From Gelatoporia subvermispora B (lineage: Eukaryota; Basidiomycota; Agaricomycetes; Polyporales; Gelatoporiaceae): 64,000 nucleotides of DNA. The position numbers and the translations under genes were made by a program. The stretch lies in the NCBI GenBank assembly GCA_000320605.2, contig KB445799.1:1219059-1283058 (forward strand), written 5' to 3'. Of the stretch, positions 22,801 to 37,000 are shown piece by piece; the stretch's first letter is position 1, and each line of letters begins with the position of its first letter. Below the pieces are notes generated by a model that searched no databases, was not told where the DNA came from, and saw only the letters and a list, made by a program, of their open reading frames with translations.

Positions 22801-24818
22801 ACACGAGCCTTAGTCAAGAAGTGCGTTGACCAGTGGCGGAAGAATGCCGCTGAGACAGCCGCGTGGAAGGCGGCAATTGGTCGCAGTGATGCCTATTCCG
22901 ACAAGATCCAGCGCGAACGGTTATCGAGTAGTGTTGGTCCCTCCCCCAGGTCGAAAGGGCGGGCGGATGCCGGAAAGAAGAGGAGAGCCTCGTCTGGCGG
23001 CCCAGGGGAGACATCGCACTTCAAGCGTGCAGATCGACGCTTGTCCACACCATATACGCAGCGGTCAACAGACGAGGAGCTCGCGCGGCGGTTGAAAGAG
23101 GTGCAGCTTTTCACGGGCGTTCTCGAGGTTGCTGGAGTTCTCATGCCGCCGTTTCGTTTCGTTGTTGCCAGAATCACGAGGAACACGAGCGTCGTTGGGC
23201 ACACGCGTCCTTCCTCCAGGCCATCCGTACGCGTGTCAAGGATGCCAGCCCGACGGACGTCCCGCCGAAGGGATGGCGGCTTTGGCTGTCGCTCAACCCA
23301 GAGAACGACGGGACAGCGATATGGCTAGAACATAAATTTGACGTGCCCGCGTCCGGCGATTGGCAGTCACAGACTGTGTTCTCGATACCGCTGATACCCA
23401 AGTCAAAGGGCGGCGTTTCGCGCGGTGGTCCTGGACTGCTTGTCTTTGAACGGACGCCGCTTGAAGGGCTGGAGGACGAGATTGATAAGTAAGGTCTCAT
23501 CTCTGAAGATGTATGCCCTAGGTTCTGAGGATCTTTTCGTGGGGATTTTAGGAAATATCGTATTCTTGAAGACTGTGCGCGGCTGCGTGACATCATCAGG
23601 ACTCTCCCGCCGGCTGAGGACCTACGGTATACGCCAAGCCTGCTGGTGATCAATTGGACAGAAGAAAAGGCCACCAGCACCGTTGCAGATTTTGACGATA
23701 TGGTGAGGCACGCATCTCCCGCGTGGTGAGTAATGCTGACCCTAGGTACTAGGTCCAGAGGTTGCACCAGGATGGTGTTATCGGCACCGTAGTGGCGTTC
23801 TCGGTGTCATCGACTGCGAAGGATCTGGACGCAAGGTTTAGTGAGGTGTTAAAAACACTAACGCTAGACCTACGTGATAGACGGTCGATGGCAGTCACAT
23901 GGAAAGGTGCGTAGCTCCCTCGCCCAGAATTGCGATCTTTCTGACGACTCCGGTGCAGAACTTGTAGACCGGTTCGTCACACCTGTGGTTGACATTGCTT
24001 CAGATTGGCTGGACAGTTGCTGGCCGGACGATGGTAGACGTCAGTCTAAAGTGTTGCTACATATCTCGTACAGTTTTTGCTGATGCATGCACGCAGTGGA
24101 CGCTGCTCGATGGAATCAGGTTGCAGACGCGATATCCGAAGTACAGTTCTCAGCGATCTCAAAGATCACATCACTCGCTAGCGATCCCACGAATCTTCCA
24201 CCTATGCCCTCTGACTTGCCACACCCAGGTGATGCAATAAAAGGTATACCCTAATGTCTTCCGCAGAATGTCAACGATGAAACTCATGGTCTCTCAGCGT
24301 ATGCACTGGAAGTCCTCCTAGATACCATCGCAAAGGAGATCACCTCTGTTGCACAACGTGCTGTCGGAGCCCGTCTGCGTCCTCGTTATATCCTCTCACA
24401 GGAGAAAGTCGATGCGTACGTGCAGGAGCTCGAGAGGGTACTCGAACACGAGAGCGATGGTCTTCGTCAGCCCCTTGCTATACCTACGAGCCCTTCTATT
24501 TTCGAGCAGGCTGTCGAGCTACCTCAGCGTCGCCCCATGGACGAGGGATATGACAGGTATGTCGAAACCAGACATCCATGCGCTGAAAAATCTGATATGA
24601 TTATGTACAGTCCGTCTCCACCATCCAAGCGCAGAAGAACATCCAGCCCCTTCGAGGATGGTGAGGCTACTTTCGCGGACCGAGCATCAGTGTCTCCTCC
24701 TCCTAGCACGTCGGCGTCCACCACGGGACATACAGAGTCCGCGGATAGACCGATCGTCACTGCTGCGATGCTCCGCGCATTGACACAGAATGTCCTGAAA
24801 ACATACGGTCGCGCTTAG
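19889..24818 (+). CDS. SAC3: Sac3/GANP-family mRNA export factor with FG repeats
   Basis: Twelve exons (19889-20248, 20299-20478, 20543-20650, 20703-20940, 20990-23100, 23172-23488, 23552-23702, 23753-23906, 23959-24033, 24097-24243, 24298-24556, 24611-24818) close in frame at 1,435 residues. The Sac3 domain (about 120-420) carries GTCMDMCPRIERYRRERE, the DLRPPPVLKKTLDYLF segment and the PCI-like helices with LIEFYIEERGRY and VRAYHVL-type sequence. After an E-rich stretch come FG dipeptides (NNFGA, SAFGN, VFGGS, IFGTSVFGSS) in a long P/S/A-rich linker. The C-terminal part resembles the GANP-type nucleotidyl/CID-binding end, but weakly. Sac3 scaffolds TREX-2 at the nuclear pore and couples transcription to mRNA export. 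FG motifs in the same chain are known in human GANP. The last intron (24557-24610) is stop-free and in frame. Confidence 0.9.
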
Positions 24819-25315
24819 AAGATAGTAGCCGTTGCAGCATGTCGCATTCTGGTGCACCAGTCAAGATACGCATTGTACTTTATTGCCACTCACCTCACCG
24901 GCATTTTATTGCCCTGTGTTCGCTATCAATTCGCTGCATTGTAAAACTTGCTTGCATCTGGATCCTCCCGCTTGTATATGGACTATATATCGAGCTTCCC
25001 GCGCAGACATAGCCTCTGTGCATTTGGTACTGTCTAGTAGTGTCTATCGGTATCGAGAAGCATCCACCGCTCCTGTCTTTGTCCCTCTGTCTCCGCCCTC
25101 GACCTGTATGTGTTGACGCTGTGCGCACGTGCAATTACGCGTTTTATCCGATGCCGAGAATCAGGGGATGAGTAGAGCCGGGCCGCGGCACCGCAACAGG
25201 AGGCGGCCGCGCGCCTCGACTCATGCTCGCTACTTGACCGCAGCCTGATTGTCCTCCATTCAAGAGGGCTGCTAGCTTCACCTGAACACAGCCAGAATCA
25301 TCGAATTTCGCAGGT
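24819..25315. other. Intergenic region
   Basis: Sac3 3' flank and promoter of the FHA gene. No gene is seen. Confidence 0.4.
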
Positions 25316-27493
25316 ATGAGTACTTCAAATGAATCAGTCGGCCGTACGTATCCCTTTGGGAACATACGTGGTGAGCTTCATTGCTTGGCCCACTTTGAGT
25401 GGCCGGTTAAGTATCAGCCACGCAGGCGTCACCCTGATGGTCGATGCGCACGGCGATGAGCCCTCCGAAAGGCTCACTTTCTACAAGACTCAGACTAGAA
25501 CCATTCACATCGGCCGGAAATCGGGCCAGACAGGTGCAAAGGCGGACGCGCAGGACGGCGACAGCGCCCTCTTCCGCTGTCCGGTCATCAGTCGCAAGCA
25601 TGCCAAGATTACATTCACCGACTTTGGAAACGTGTGTCTGCTCGGCGGGGACTGCATATGTTTGGCTGATCGTCTCTGCGATAGGCTTATATCATAGATC
25701 TGAACTCACATCATGGGACGTACGTCCTGCGACCGGGCGAGCTTGTCTCTAGCACGATAAAGCCCGAGGTCCCCACCGTGCTCGCTGACGGCGATATTCT
25801 CACGTTTGGCAAGGCAGTCGGTCGAGACGACCACCTCGTCCGCCCAGTTACTGTTCGCATCCAGCTGATCTACGGCTCTACTCCTGGGTCCCCTCAGTCC
25901 ATCGAGAAGACGCTGTCCACGGCGACAAAGGATAATACCGCTGACGCTGAATCTACGCATAAGCCGCCTATACCCGAGCGCACGGGCACCGGACGATACG
26001 GCGTATACTCATCGTCTTCCGACTCGTCGAATTCGGAGCACGACTCGTCGGGTGAGGAGCCCGAGGAAATCAGCGCTTACGAGACGCAATACCGTCCGAT
26101 GCTCCCCATGCGGAGCGGACGCCTTGCCCTCTTGCGGCGTGTCCTTCCCCCGATTCACATCGACCCACTCGAGTCTATGGGCTTGTGTCCGCATGTTGAT
26201 CTCCCCGCGCCTTGCCCGCCGCTGCATGTCCCACCGCAGACACCTGCGCAGAATTCTGCAGGTCCTGGCCCAAGCGATATGAACAACGCCAGTCAAGCAA
26301 GCATGGCTCCGGGAGCATGGCCCATGTCGCCCATGGAGATTTCTCCAGTCTCACCCGGTGTATCTGCCGCTGAACTTCAGCCAGAGCAACCGGTGGACAA
26401 CCATGATCTCTTTGACCTCCCGTTCATGTCACCACTTCTCTCTGACCATCCGCCGTCGCCGTGCCGGTCGCCCTCCCCAGTCTTTTCCGTGGCTGCGAGC
26501 GAGTACGAGCCGGGCACACGCGGGAATGCGATCGATCTAGATAGCTTCCCGTCGCCATTCACGGCAGGCGCACCACTGTTCTCAAGGGAGACGTCTGGTG
26601 ACTCGATCGTGGAGATCGTCAAGGATGGGCCTAGTACTGCGAACGACAAAGATACTGCCCAGGGTATGAATCGGCTGGTCGCGAGTATGAAGCCGGCCTT
26701 CGCTGATCGCATCAACGACACATTCGTGAGTGTGCCCTCGATTTCTCCCCTAAATGACACCTACCAGGACTCGCAGCTCGACATCATGGTACTCCAGAAC
26801 GCGCGACGCAAGAACGAGGAGCTATTTGATACGCACGTCCAGACGACTAAAGCCCAGATCTCGGAGCTTGACAAGCAAATCCACGATGTAAAGTTGCGCG
26901 TCACGAATTCCGCTGCCACAACGGACGTCCAGATGGCGTCGGTATCAGCGCGCCTCAGCGATTTGCAGGATGAGATTGCGCGTGTTGAGGCCTTGAGTAC
27001 GGAAGCCGAGGCTCCGCCGGCACCCACGCATGACATACCGCAGTCATCGCACATGAGAGCTATTATGGAAGGTAAGCCTTCTTTTCTTGATCAATTGTGG
27101 CGGTGTCTCATTACATACTACAGAGATGAAGGCTCTCCGTACCTACACACAGAAGCAGGTGGAGCTCGAGCTAGAGGCCCTGAAGGCAATACGCTTTGAG
27201 GCTGAGGCTGCTGCGGCCCAGATGCGCGATGAGATGGTGTGTATCTCCTTTCTTACCTTGGCAGCTTCCCGCTGAAGCACTGCCACCAGACCGCTGCCTC
27301 CCTCAAGCGGAAGCGTTGCGACACCGAAGACGATGCTGCAGATACAGGTATGGGAGGTGAAGTCGACGAGCGCCGTGTTATCCGCGGCACGAAACGCAGG
27401 AAGACCATGGAGGTCGTGTCCAAGGTCGTCCACACTGCCGCCGTTGCTGGCGTCGGCGCTGTCGCTGCATGGGCCGCGCTCGCGTTCAGTTGA
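25316..27493 (+). CDS. FHA-domain protein with coiled coil and C-terminal membrane anchor
   Basis: Five exons (25316-25343, 25426-25631, 25685-27071, 27124-27236, 27290-27493) encode 645 residues. The FHA domain occupies about residues 10-120, with the phosphothreonine-binding signature complete: GR at 39-40, SRKH at 65-68, and NSHHGT at 85-90. A long P/S-rich linker follows. A predicted coiled coil (LQNARRKNEELFD..LDKQIHDVK..RLSDLQDEIARVE) lies near 430-500, with a second helix QKQVELELEALKAIRFEAE. A nuclear-localisation-like KRRK follows, and the protein ends in a tail anchor (VAGVGAVAAWAALAF). This order (FHA, coiled coil, tail anchor) is that of SLMAP/Far9-Far10-type STRIPAK subunits at the ER or nuclear envelope. 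That assignment is inference from architecture. Exon 1 is only 28 nt; starting at 25329 instead would break the frame into exon 2 unless intron 1 is retained. Confidence 0.75.
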
Positions 27494-28167
27494 AGGCTAT
27501 ATTTGACAGTTTCCTGAAATCTTGCCAGTTCCAATGTGTACGATGTTGTTGCTGATGACAATTGGGGAACTTGGTTGTATAAGTATCTGTGGCTGTGCAG
27601 ATTTCGTTCATAACTTGGCGGCGATGTTATTCTCGAGAATAATAAATTGATTCACGAATTGATCTCCGTCCGTTCGAGTTTCATGACAATATGTTGCATC
27701 AGTCATCTAGAAAACATTCAATCAATACTTTCACGCTGTGCATTTGCATCGGCGTCCGTCTGACGTCATTACTTGATTCTCAGCCGAAGGCGCAACTCGA
27801 CAAATAGTCCGATTACTTGTACGATGCACGCAGAATCTTCAACTCTGTCACCAAGCTGTCACTGCCGTGTAGATACTCATCAGCGTTCAATGGTACACAG
27901 TCTTGGACAAACTGTTACCTCGGACGTTTGATAAAAATATGTCTACATGGCATCCATGTGTAGACTTCATTCCAGCTGCTTCTATGCGCTGATTCTGGCT
28001 AACCTTCTGAAATTACTACGTCAATACCCACAGTATCTATGATGGGTATTATATGTTGCGCATGTGGAGGAGACCTTCCTTTTTCGGATGCGTAGACCTT
28101 GCGTCCTGATTGGCTTGCAAGGGTCTTACTTCACCGTCATTTCCTCCTCGACCCTTCATCCTTCACG
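27494..28167. other. Intergenic region
   Basis: AT-rich 3' flank and the promoter of the GPN1 gene. No gene is seen. Confidence 0.4.
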
Positions 28168-29839
28168 ATGGATGCTCCTTCCAGTTCCTCCTCAAATAGT
28201 GATGAAAAGAAGAAGCCAGTTGTAATAATCACCATTGGCATGGCCGGGGCCGGCAAGTCGACATTCGTGCAGCGGATAAACTCCTATCTGCACTCAAAAG
28301 AACCCTCCTCGCCGCCGTACATCCTCAACCTTGACCCCGCAGTGACGAGCACGCCGTTCGAAGCGAACATAGATATCCGGGATACTGTGAACTACCATGA
28401 AGTAATGAAGCAGTGTGTGGCCATTCCGCCTCGCATGTCGGACATTTGCTCAGCAGGCTGCGCCGTCGTCTGAAGGTACAATCTCGGCCCAAACGGGGGG
28501 ATCCTCACCGCGCTGAACCTGTTCACGACCAAGTTTGACCAGGTGCTCAGTCTGGTAGAGAAACGTGCGGAGACTGTCGAGTGCGTCCCAGTGATCTTCA
28601 TCCAATTTGTCTGCGGCTGAATTGTACTATTATGCGGCACCTAGCTATGTGATTCTCGACACACCAGGGCAGATTGAAATCTTTACGTGGTCTGCTTCGG
28701 GCGCTATCATCACAGATGCGGTTGCGTCGTCGCTACCAACGGTGGTAGCGTATATCATCGACACCCCGCGCACAACTGCACCTGCCACATTCATGTCAAA
28801 TATGCTGTATGCTTGCAGGTGCGTGCTTGTTTCAGTGTCTGATGCGACCGTGACGGCACAGGATTCCGCATAAAATACGCACAATATGTGTGTGCCGGTC
28901 TCGTCCCACCATATTCTCTCCGGAACGCGTACGATAGCGGCTGCACTCTTCATACTATCATTCAATATCTCCTTTTTGCCTCGCCCGTGGCTAATTCATC
29001 TATCTCTCAGTATCCTCTACAAAACAAAATTGCCATTCATTCTGGTTTTCAACAAAACGGACGCTCAGTCGCACGACTTTGCGCTCGAGTGGATGCATGA
29101 CTTTGAAGCGTTCCAGGCGGCCCTTGCATCGCACCGGGGGACAACGGACGACGAGGGGGAGCCGACATACATGAACAGTCTGATGAACAGCATGAGTCTC
29201 GTGCTCGACGAGTTTTACAAACATCTAACGGTGCGTCCCTACTTCATCTCGTCTGCGCGCGCGGTCGGCTCATCCCCGCGGGGCTCCTTCCGTACCATAT
29301 AGGCTGTCGGCGTCTCAAGCATGACCGGAGCAGGTATCAAGGAATTCTTCGACGCTGTCGAGGCGTCCCGCACGGAGTACGAGAAGTGAGTCTCCAACCC
29401 ACGTTCCAGGCGCGTTCGCGGTGCATCGTGACCGCCTCGCAACCGCACTGCACCCGCCGGGCATCCGTGGGCAACCCGCTGATTCATACTGCCTATCGTA
29501 GCGAGTATCTCCCCGAGCTTGCACGCGCCAGAGCGGCCCGGGAGGAGACCCTGCAGGCTACCAAACAAGACTCGATAAATCGGATGATGAAGGACCTCGA
29601 GATCGACCGTGCGATGAACCCGGAAGCGGCGGCGAGGGACCGGTGGGATCCGGAAGCGGAGGATGAGGATGAAGACACGGAGATCAACATCATCGACCGC
29701 AGTACGTCCTGTTTTTTGGGAGGATTAATGACCAATGCCCCTGACTGTATGCGCAGGTGAGGAACCGTGGCCGGGTCAGTACATTGATGTTACCCGGATG
29801 CGGCGAGACGAGGGCGTGTCATGGCCCCGCCCCAGTTAG
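28168..29839 (+). CDS. NPA3: GPN-loop GTPase 1 (Npa3/XAB1)
   Basis: Seven exons (28168-28412, 28476-28580, 28645-28818, 29011-29230, 29303-29385, 29502-29701, 29757-29839) give 369 residues. The G1 loop GMAGAGKST is at about 24-32. The defining insertion is [16 protein letters not shown], followed by G3 [10 protein letters not shown] and G4 VFNKTDAQ. The C-terminal tail contains a coiled/acidic region (AEDEDEDTE) and ends GVSWPRPS. Npa3 acts as a dimer in the cytoplasm and is needed for assembly and nuclear import of RNA polymerase II. Intron 3 (28819-29010, 192 nt) is longer than its neighbours. The start ATG was chosen because it is the first in frame before the G1 loop and gives the expected short N-terminus. 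Confidence 0.92.
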
Positions 29840-31305
29840 GGAGATCATCAGCCGTTCTATTTCATGTCTGGCGTGCACACAATAGACTGATTGACGGCGG
29901 CGCAACTTCCGAGATGACAATAATATTAACGTCGGTGTGTGGCCTAGTTCCTGGGGGGACGAACCAGTCGCCGATTTCGAAATTGAGTCCACGCCCCAAT
30001 TACGCTTTGTCGCGGACGTTCTTGGACGCCGACGGCGTGAGGTTGCCGTGTGGCTGGGGGGCCGGCCGTCTGGTGTCCTATCTGGCGATCAACGCGCCGA
30101 AGTATCTGTTTCCGCTGTGTCCCACCAGCACCTTGCCAGGAGTGGGGTAGTGGAGGTTTTTGGATGGCTGGTATGGCTGCTGGTTGCTTGACCCTTCGGT
30201 CCCCCCCCCCCTTCTGTCATTCTCAGGGATACAATTGATACGCAGCATAAACCAACGTACTGAGGAGGTCTCACTGTGTTGTTGTGTAGCAATGATCCTA
30301 TGCACACTCTCAAGCCTCCTCTCAATTTCATCGTACGTCTTGCAATTACCCTTCCGAAGTGATGAAATCCTCTGATGCATCATGCGCTTCCATAGTGCTA
30401 ACGTTCCTAGCCTGTCTCAAGTCCCTCGTTACGTGGGGTACATATTCTGTTACCGAGGTGACCAGGCCCGTGGCTGCTGGCACTCCGTTTTCACGGACCT
30501 CACAATGCGTCTTGCGTCCCGGTTCATTATGTTCCGGTAGGCGGGCATACACAACGTATCTAGCAACGTTGAAGCCGCCAGCCACTGTTTCGGACGTTTG
30601 GATTCCAAGACCAAACCGCCTCGCAACTAGCACGGCCGACGAATGAAGGACTTAGCCAGGGTCTGTGTCGAGCGTCCCGTCTTTCAAATAGACCTCGTCC
30701 ACTTGTCAACGGACTCCGAGTTCTTTCACATTCCCCCTTTCTCCCAAAAGACAAATTCAAATGGACAGCGTGTTCTGCTGCATTTTTAGGCCCGCTGCAA
30801 CGGGTGGTCATGCGTCGTGCGTACGTATCGCGCGGCGCACATCGTGCAATTGTCAGAATTCGGACCGGCATGGGTGCTGTGCTGACGGTACGGCAAGCTC
30901 GAGATAGAGCGGTCCCGGCGGGGAATTAGAGGGACATGCATGCTGTAGTACATAAGGAGACTTGTTCTCCGCGCCTCCGCCCGTGCTGGCGGGCCGCGTA
31001 GGAGCAGGAAAAGCCAATCAATGAGGGGATTTTGAATGACGGTTGCTTGCCGCACCGCATCAGACTGCCTGTTATGGGTGATTTATGCTTACCTAATGCC
31101 CAAGAGTGGCATGCGGGCGCTGTTGTGGTGAGCGCGAGAGAGACTTGCTCGAGCCTTCCTCAAGCCTTCCCGTATTAAACCCCTTCGCCAGCTGACTTTT
31201 CTCCCCCCTTTTCCTCCTTCTCATCTTCCCGGGTTTCTTCCAATATCTCCAGCCTTTTTGGGCATCGGTCTTGCCGGTCCTCAACGTCTTATAGCAGCTG
31301 CATTC
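29840..31305. other. Intergenic region, about 1.5 kb, between GPN1 and cdk1
   Basis: No gene was recognised. A run of 11 C occurs at 30201-30211. The last 200 bases are the pyrimidine-rich cdk1 promoter and leader (CTTTTCTCCCCCCTTTTCC near 31195). Confidence 0.4.
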
Positions 31306-33294
<1,989 letters not shown>

Positions 33295-34010
33295 CCGCCG
33301 CCCTCGCTCCTTCTGGCCTCTTCGTCCCATTTTTTCACCACTTCATTCTTCGTGCATCAGTCCGTCCTTCACGCAACTATATCAATATGGCAAGTTCGTA
33401 CAATACAGATCGCATTGTCTCCCGTACCCCTTCGCATACATCGTGTTTCTTGACCCCGCCGCCCGGTAGCGTATCCATGTGTGTTCGTCTGTCTGAATAA
33501 TGACCTTTGAGCTGTCGCTTTGTTGTAATGTCATCATTGCTGTGTGGCCCCGTGGGGGGCAAGGTGATTGGTGTTCGTGCTGCTTTGTGTGCGGATCCGG
33601 GGGTGTGGGCAAGAGAGGGCTTTTGACGCCGCGGTGGTTGGGGCTTCCCTGACTTGCGCGTGTAGACGGTGCATGGAAAAGAAGCAGAACCATTCGCTTG
33701 TATTATACACGACTGTATCTACATCACATTTCCAACAACACCGTATGTCATCAACGTAGGAATGGACAAGCGAAGGGGTAGAGTGTCAGTGAACGAACTA
33801 ATAGAGTCCACGTCGAATGTCCCATGGGAACCGGAAATGTCCAGGTAGCGAAGGCTTTTTACGAAGGAATGTAACAACCAGAGTCCCCGAAGAGAAAGTA
33901 CCCGAGAACTCGCAACTCGTAAGGAGCGGAGAAAGAGCGGCAAGGCCTATTCAAAAACACAAGAATCCATAATTGTCAGTCTCAATCACATATGGAAGCC
34001 ATGATCCCAC
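33295..34010. other. Convergent intergenic region, cdk1 and copper radical oxidase
   Basis: 3' flanks of two genes on opposite strands. No gene or repeat is recognised. Confidence 0.4.
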
Positions 34011-37000
34011 TCAGAGCGTCGTGATGTTCGAAGAAATGGGGCCGACACCGGGGCGCGTGAAGTCGGGGAAGTCGGGCCAGTTTCCAAGCTCGGCGGGGTC
34101 GCCACCGATGCGGACCCAGTGCGAGTGCGACGGTGTCGGGCCGTCGAGGACCCAGAGCTGGTGCCAGCCCGGCGGGGAGATGAACGAGTTCGGCGGCGCG
34201 GTGATCGTGCAGGTGGTGCCCGAGCAAGAGAACTCTGGGAAGAGAACGCGCGCGCCCATGTTGTTGCCGTGCGTGCTCGACGTCGCTGCGCACGCACTGT
34301 TAGCGCAGAAGGGCATGGAGAAGAAGCGGGGACGTACCAGCGATCAGGGAGATGTTCATCGTGTCAGTCGTGCCCTCGAAGAGCTGGACCGTGATCTCGT
34401 ACTGGCCGTTGTAGTCCCAGTCGTGCTCAGTGATATCGAAGGTGGGCTGCGTCTTGCCTGTGCTAAGGTATGGCGGGATGTACACCTCGACACGGAACTC
34501 CTCGGGCAGGCCCGGCGTCTGCGGGTCACTTCCGGTGATAAGCACACGGCCATCGGGGAGGAGCTGGACAGGATGAACGGATCAGTGGGTATTGGAAGTC
34601 GAAGGACTGAGGACCCTTACCGTCGACTCGGAGTGGTATAGGCGAGCGACAATAGTCGTGTTGAGGATCGAAATGCGCTGGTGCACCGGCTGGACCGGGT
34701 CGTAGAGGAGGGCGCCCAAATTCGGGTCTTCACCCAATCCGAAGCCAGCCACACCAATCTGAGCACCGTTAACAATGAGGTATGTACCATCCGGAAGAGC
34801 TACGCGAGGGAACGTAAGACAAGCTTTCGCGTAAGTTGTGACAGCCACATACCGGACTAGGTAGAGAGGGGACATTGAACTTAGTACTCGGAAGCAATTT
34901 ACAGAGAACCAGACGACTTACGATACAGGTCATCACACGCTTAGACGGCTAGAATATTCGGTTAGTCACCTGCAGAATTTAGATACGCTATTGTCGTACC
35001 ATTCGCTCGATGGTCCATTGAGGGTTCTCTACTTCCGGCTGTATGCTGATACAATTGTCTAGAGCTTCGGCTGCAGCACCAGGAGAACCACCACAAACGA
35101 GAAGGGTCGCCGGTTCCGTGTAGGGCGCCTTCATGGGCAGAAGCACAGCGGTTCCTTCCATGGGGTACGTTCTGCCGGCCAAGAAGTCGTTAACCGAGCC
35201 AGGCATATTGGGCAGCACAACATCCGTATCGAGACTGGTAGGATCCAGAAGACGCGCTTCGTTGTAGTAACCTGGAAACGATCATGAGCCTCATTGCCGG
35301 ATCCTGAGGCACTGGTCTCACCGATGAAGATGCGGCCGCTTGGCATCACGTGCAGGAATGGGTAGAGGTTGTTCGGGTCCGTTCGGTTCAGGTAGTCCAG
35401 GAACTTGTACGTTGGTCCGCCTGCAGGGGTCGGGAGAATTTCCAGAGTGGGTTCGGGAGCGCCATTGCTTCCGACTTCGCCACCGACGACCAAGACAGTT
35501 CCGTTGGACAGCACCAAGGCGGATGGGTACCAACGTCCTCGCTACCATGATCCATGAATTTCATAAGACTTTACCCGAGAAAGACCAACTGGGAGGGCAG
35601 CTTACCTGCAGCTGGAGCTCATTCGGGTTCTCCTCCCAGTCATTCGTGCCGTTGACGCCCGGGGTGCCGTCCGGAGTGTAAAGTCGCACACCGAACGTAC
35701 TCGTGAGACTCCAGCCACCGACGTTCAATTGCCGGGCGGCCCTATCGGGCAGAACGAGTGCACCCGAACAGAAGACATCGGTCTGCACGTGCATTGTGCG
35801 CCATGCCAGATCGAAGTTATTGGTCAGGCTGAGATCAAGTTCGTAGGCGCCAGTGGAGTTGTCAAACTCGCTGGTGCCCCACTTTTCCAAAAAGGCGACT
35901 TTGTTGTTGATGCCGAGCGTAGTGAGAAGCGGGACCACGACGCCTCCAATCAGGAACTGCGATGGTATCAATATCACACAGCCTCGAGTAAGATATCAAT
36001 GGACCTACTTCATATGCACCGGTGACCTCAGGTGTGTGCCAGACGTCGATGTCTCCGTCCCAGAAGTATACCTATGACGTATCATCCGCATAAACACGAT
36101 TAACATGAGGCATTCAGAAATAGCTCACGTTCAGAGTATCTGCACCACCACAGAGATGGACTGGGTCACCCGAGCAAGCTGAGCTGCAGGATGATTCGGT
36201 GGTCTGGCCTTGACTGGTTGAAGTGACGTCCGACGGATCACCGCAGACTGCATACCCGTGAGTATTTTCAGACGTTGTCCTCCGACGGGCAAATGTTACG
36301 TACAGCATTGCTCTGCGAACTCCGCTCCGGCTGCAGGGAAGCCGAAGGCTGCACATTGGTTTAGACATGCCTCGATGGTCATGTTGTCTGTCCAGATGTT
36401 CTCGTACGGGAAGACCCGAGCGCCGTCCGCACCTTCCCTGTGGGATGTCAGAAAGTGATTGATCGGGTCTGAGCCTGAGTGACATACTGGAAACATCCCT
36501 GGTACTTCCACTGGCCGGGAAGACTTGTGTTGAGAACGACCGGAACAGGGAAGGAGGTGATTGTCGTCGAGTTCGCGTAGAGCTATACCATTGGTCAGTC
36601 TCGGGGCTGCAACTGGCTGAAAATAACACATACGGAAATTCTGTTCGGGCCGCCACATGCTTCCCTATATGGCAGTTGATTTGCCTGTTTTGGTAGTGTA
36701 ATTATGTAAGATACTCACGTTGCGTCACCACCGCAGCCCATGTCGCAGTCACTGTCAGTCGCGTTTGTAGCACCATTCACGAGTGCATCACCACAGACTG
36801 ATTCATTTGTCAAGCACACGCATGGAGAAAATTGTTGGTGGGAACTTACAGCATTGGGTACTGAATTCCAGGCCCGCAAGGCCGAATCCCCCAGATGAAC
36901 AGGTGCTGATGCACGACTCGACAGTCGTGTTGTCGCTGTCGAACTCGTTTGGCAGGATACGGCCGTTGGCACCGTCACTGAACCATGAATAGTCAGCAGA

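Noticed and set aside
22098..22817. 239-residue minus frame in the Sac3 linker
   Set aside because: Glycine-rich mirror of the P/S-rich plus-strand linker; no independent evidence.
20962..23328. Reading the big Sac3 exon through to the stop at 23328
   Set aside because: After 23100 the frame becomes low-quality R/S-rich sequence, whereas splicing 23101-23171 restores a continuous frame (NHEEHERRWAHAFLQ) that continues through six more exons.
30201..30211. Run of 11 C
   Set aside because: A simple homopolymer in intergenic DNA with no other signal around it.
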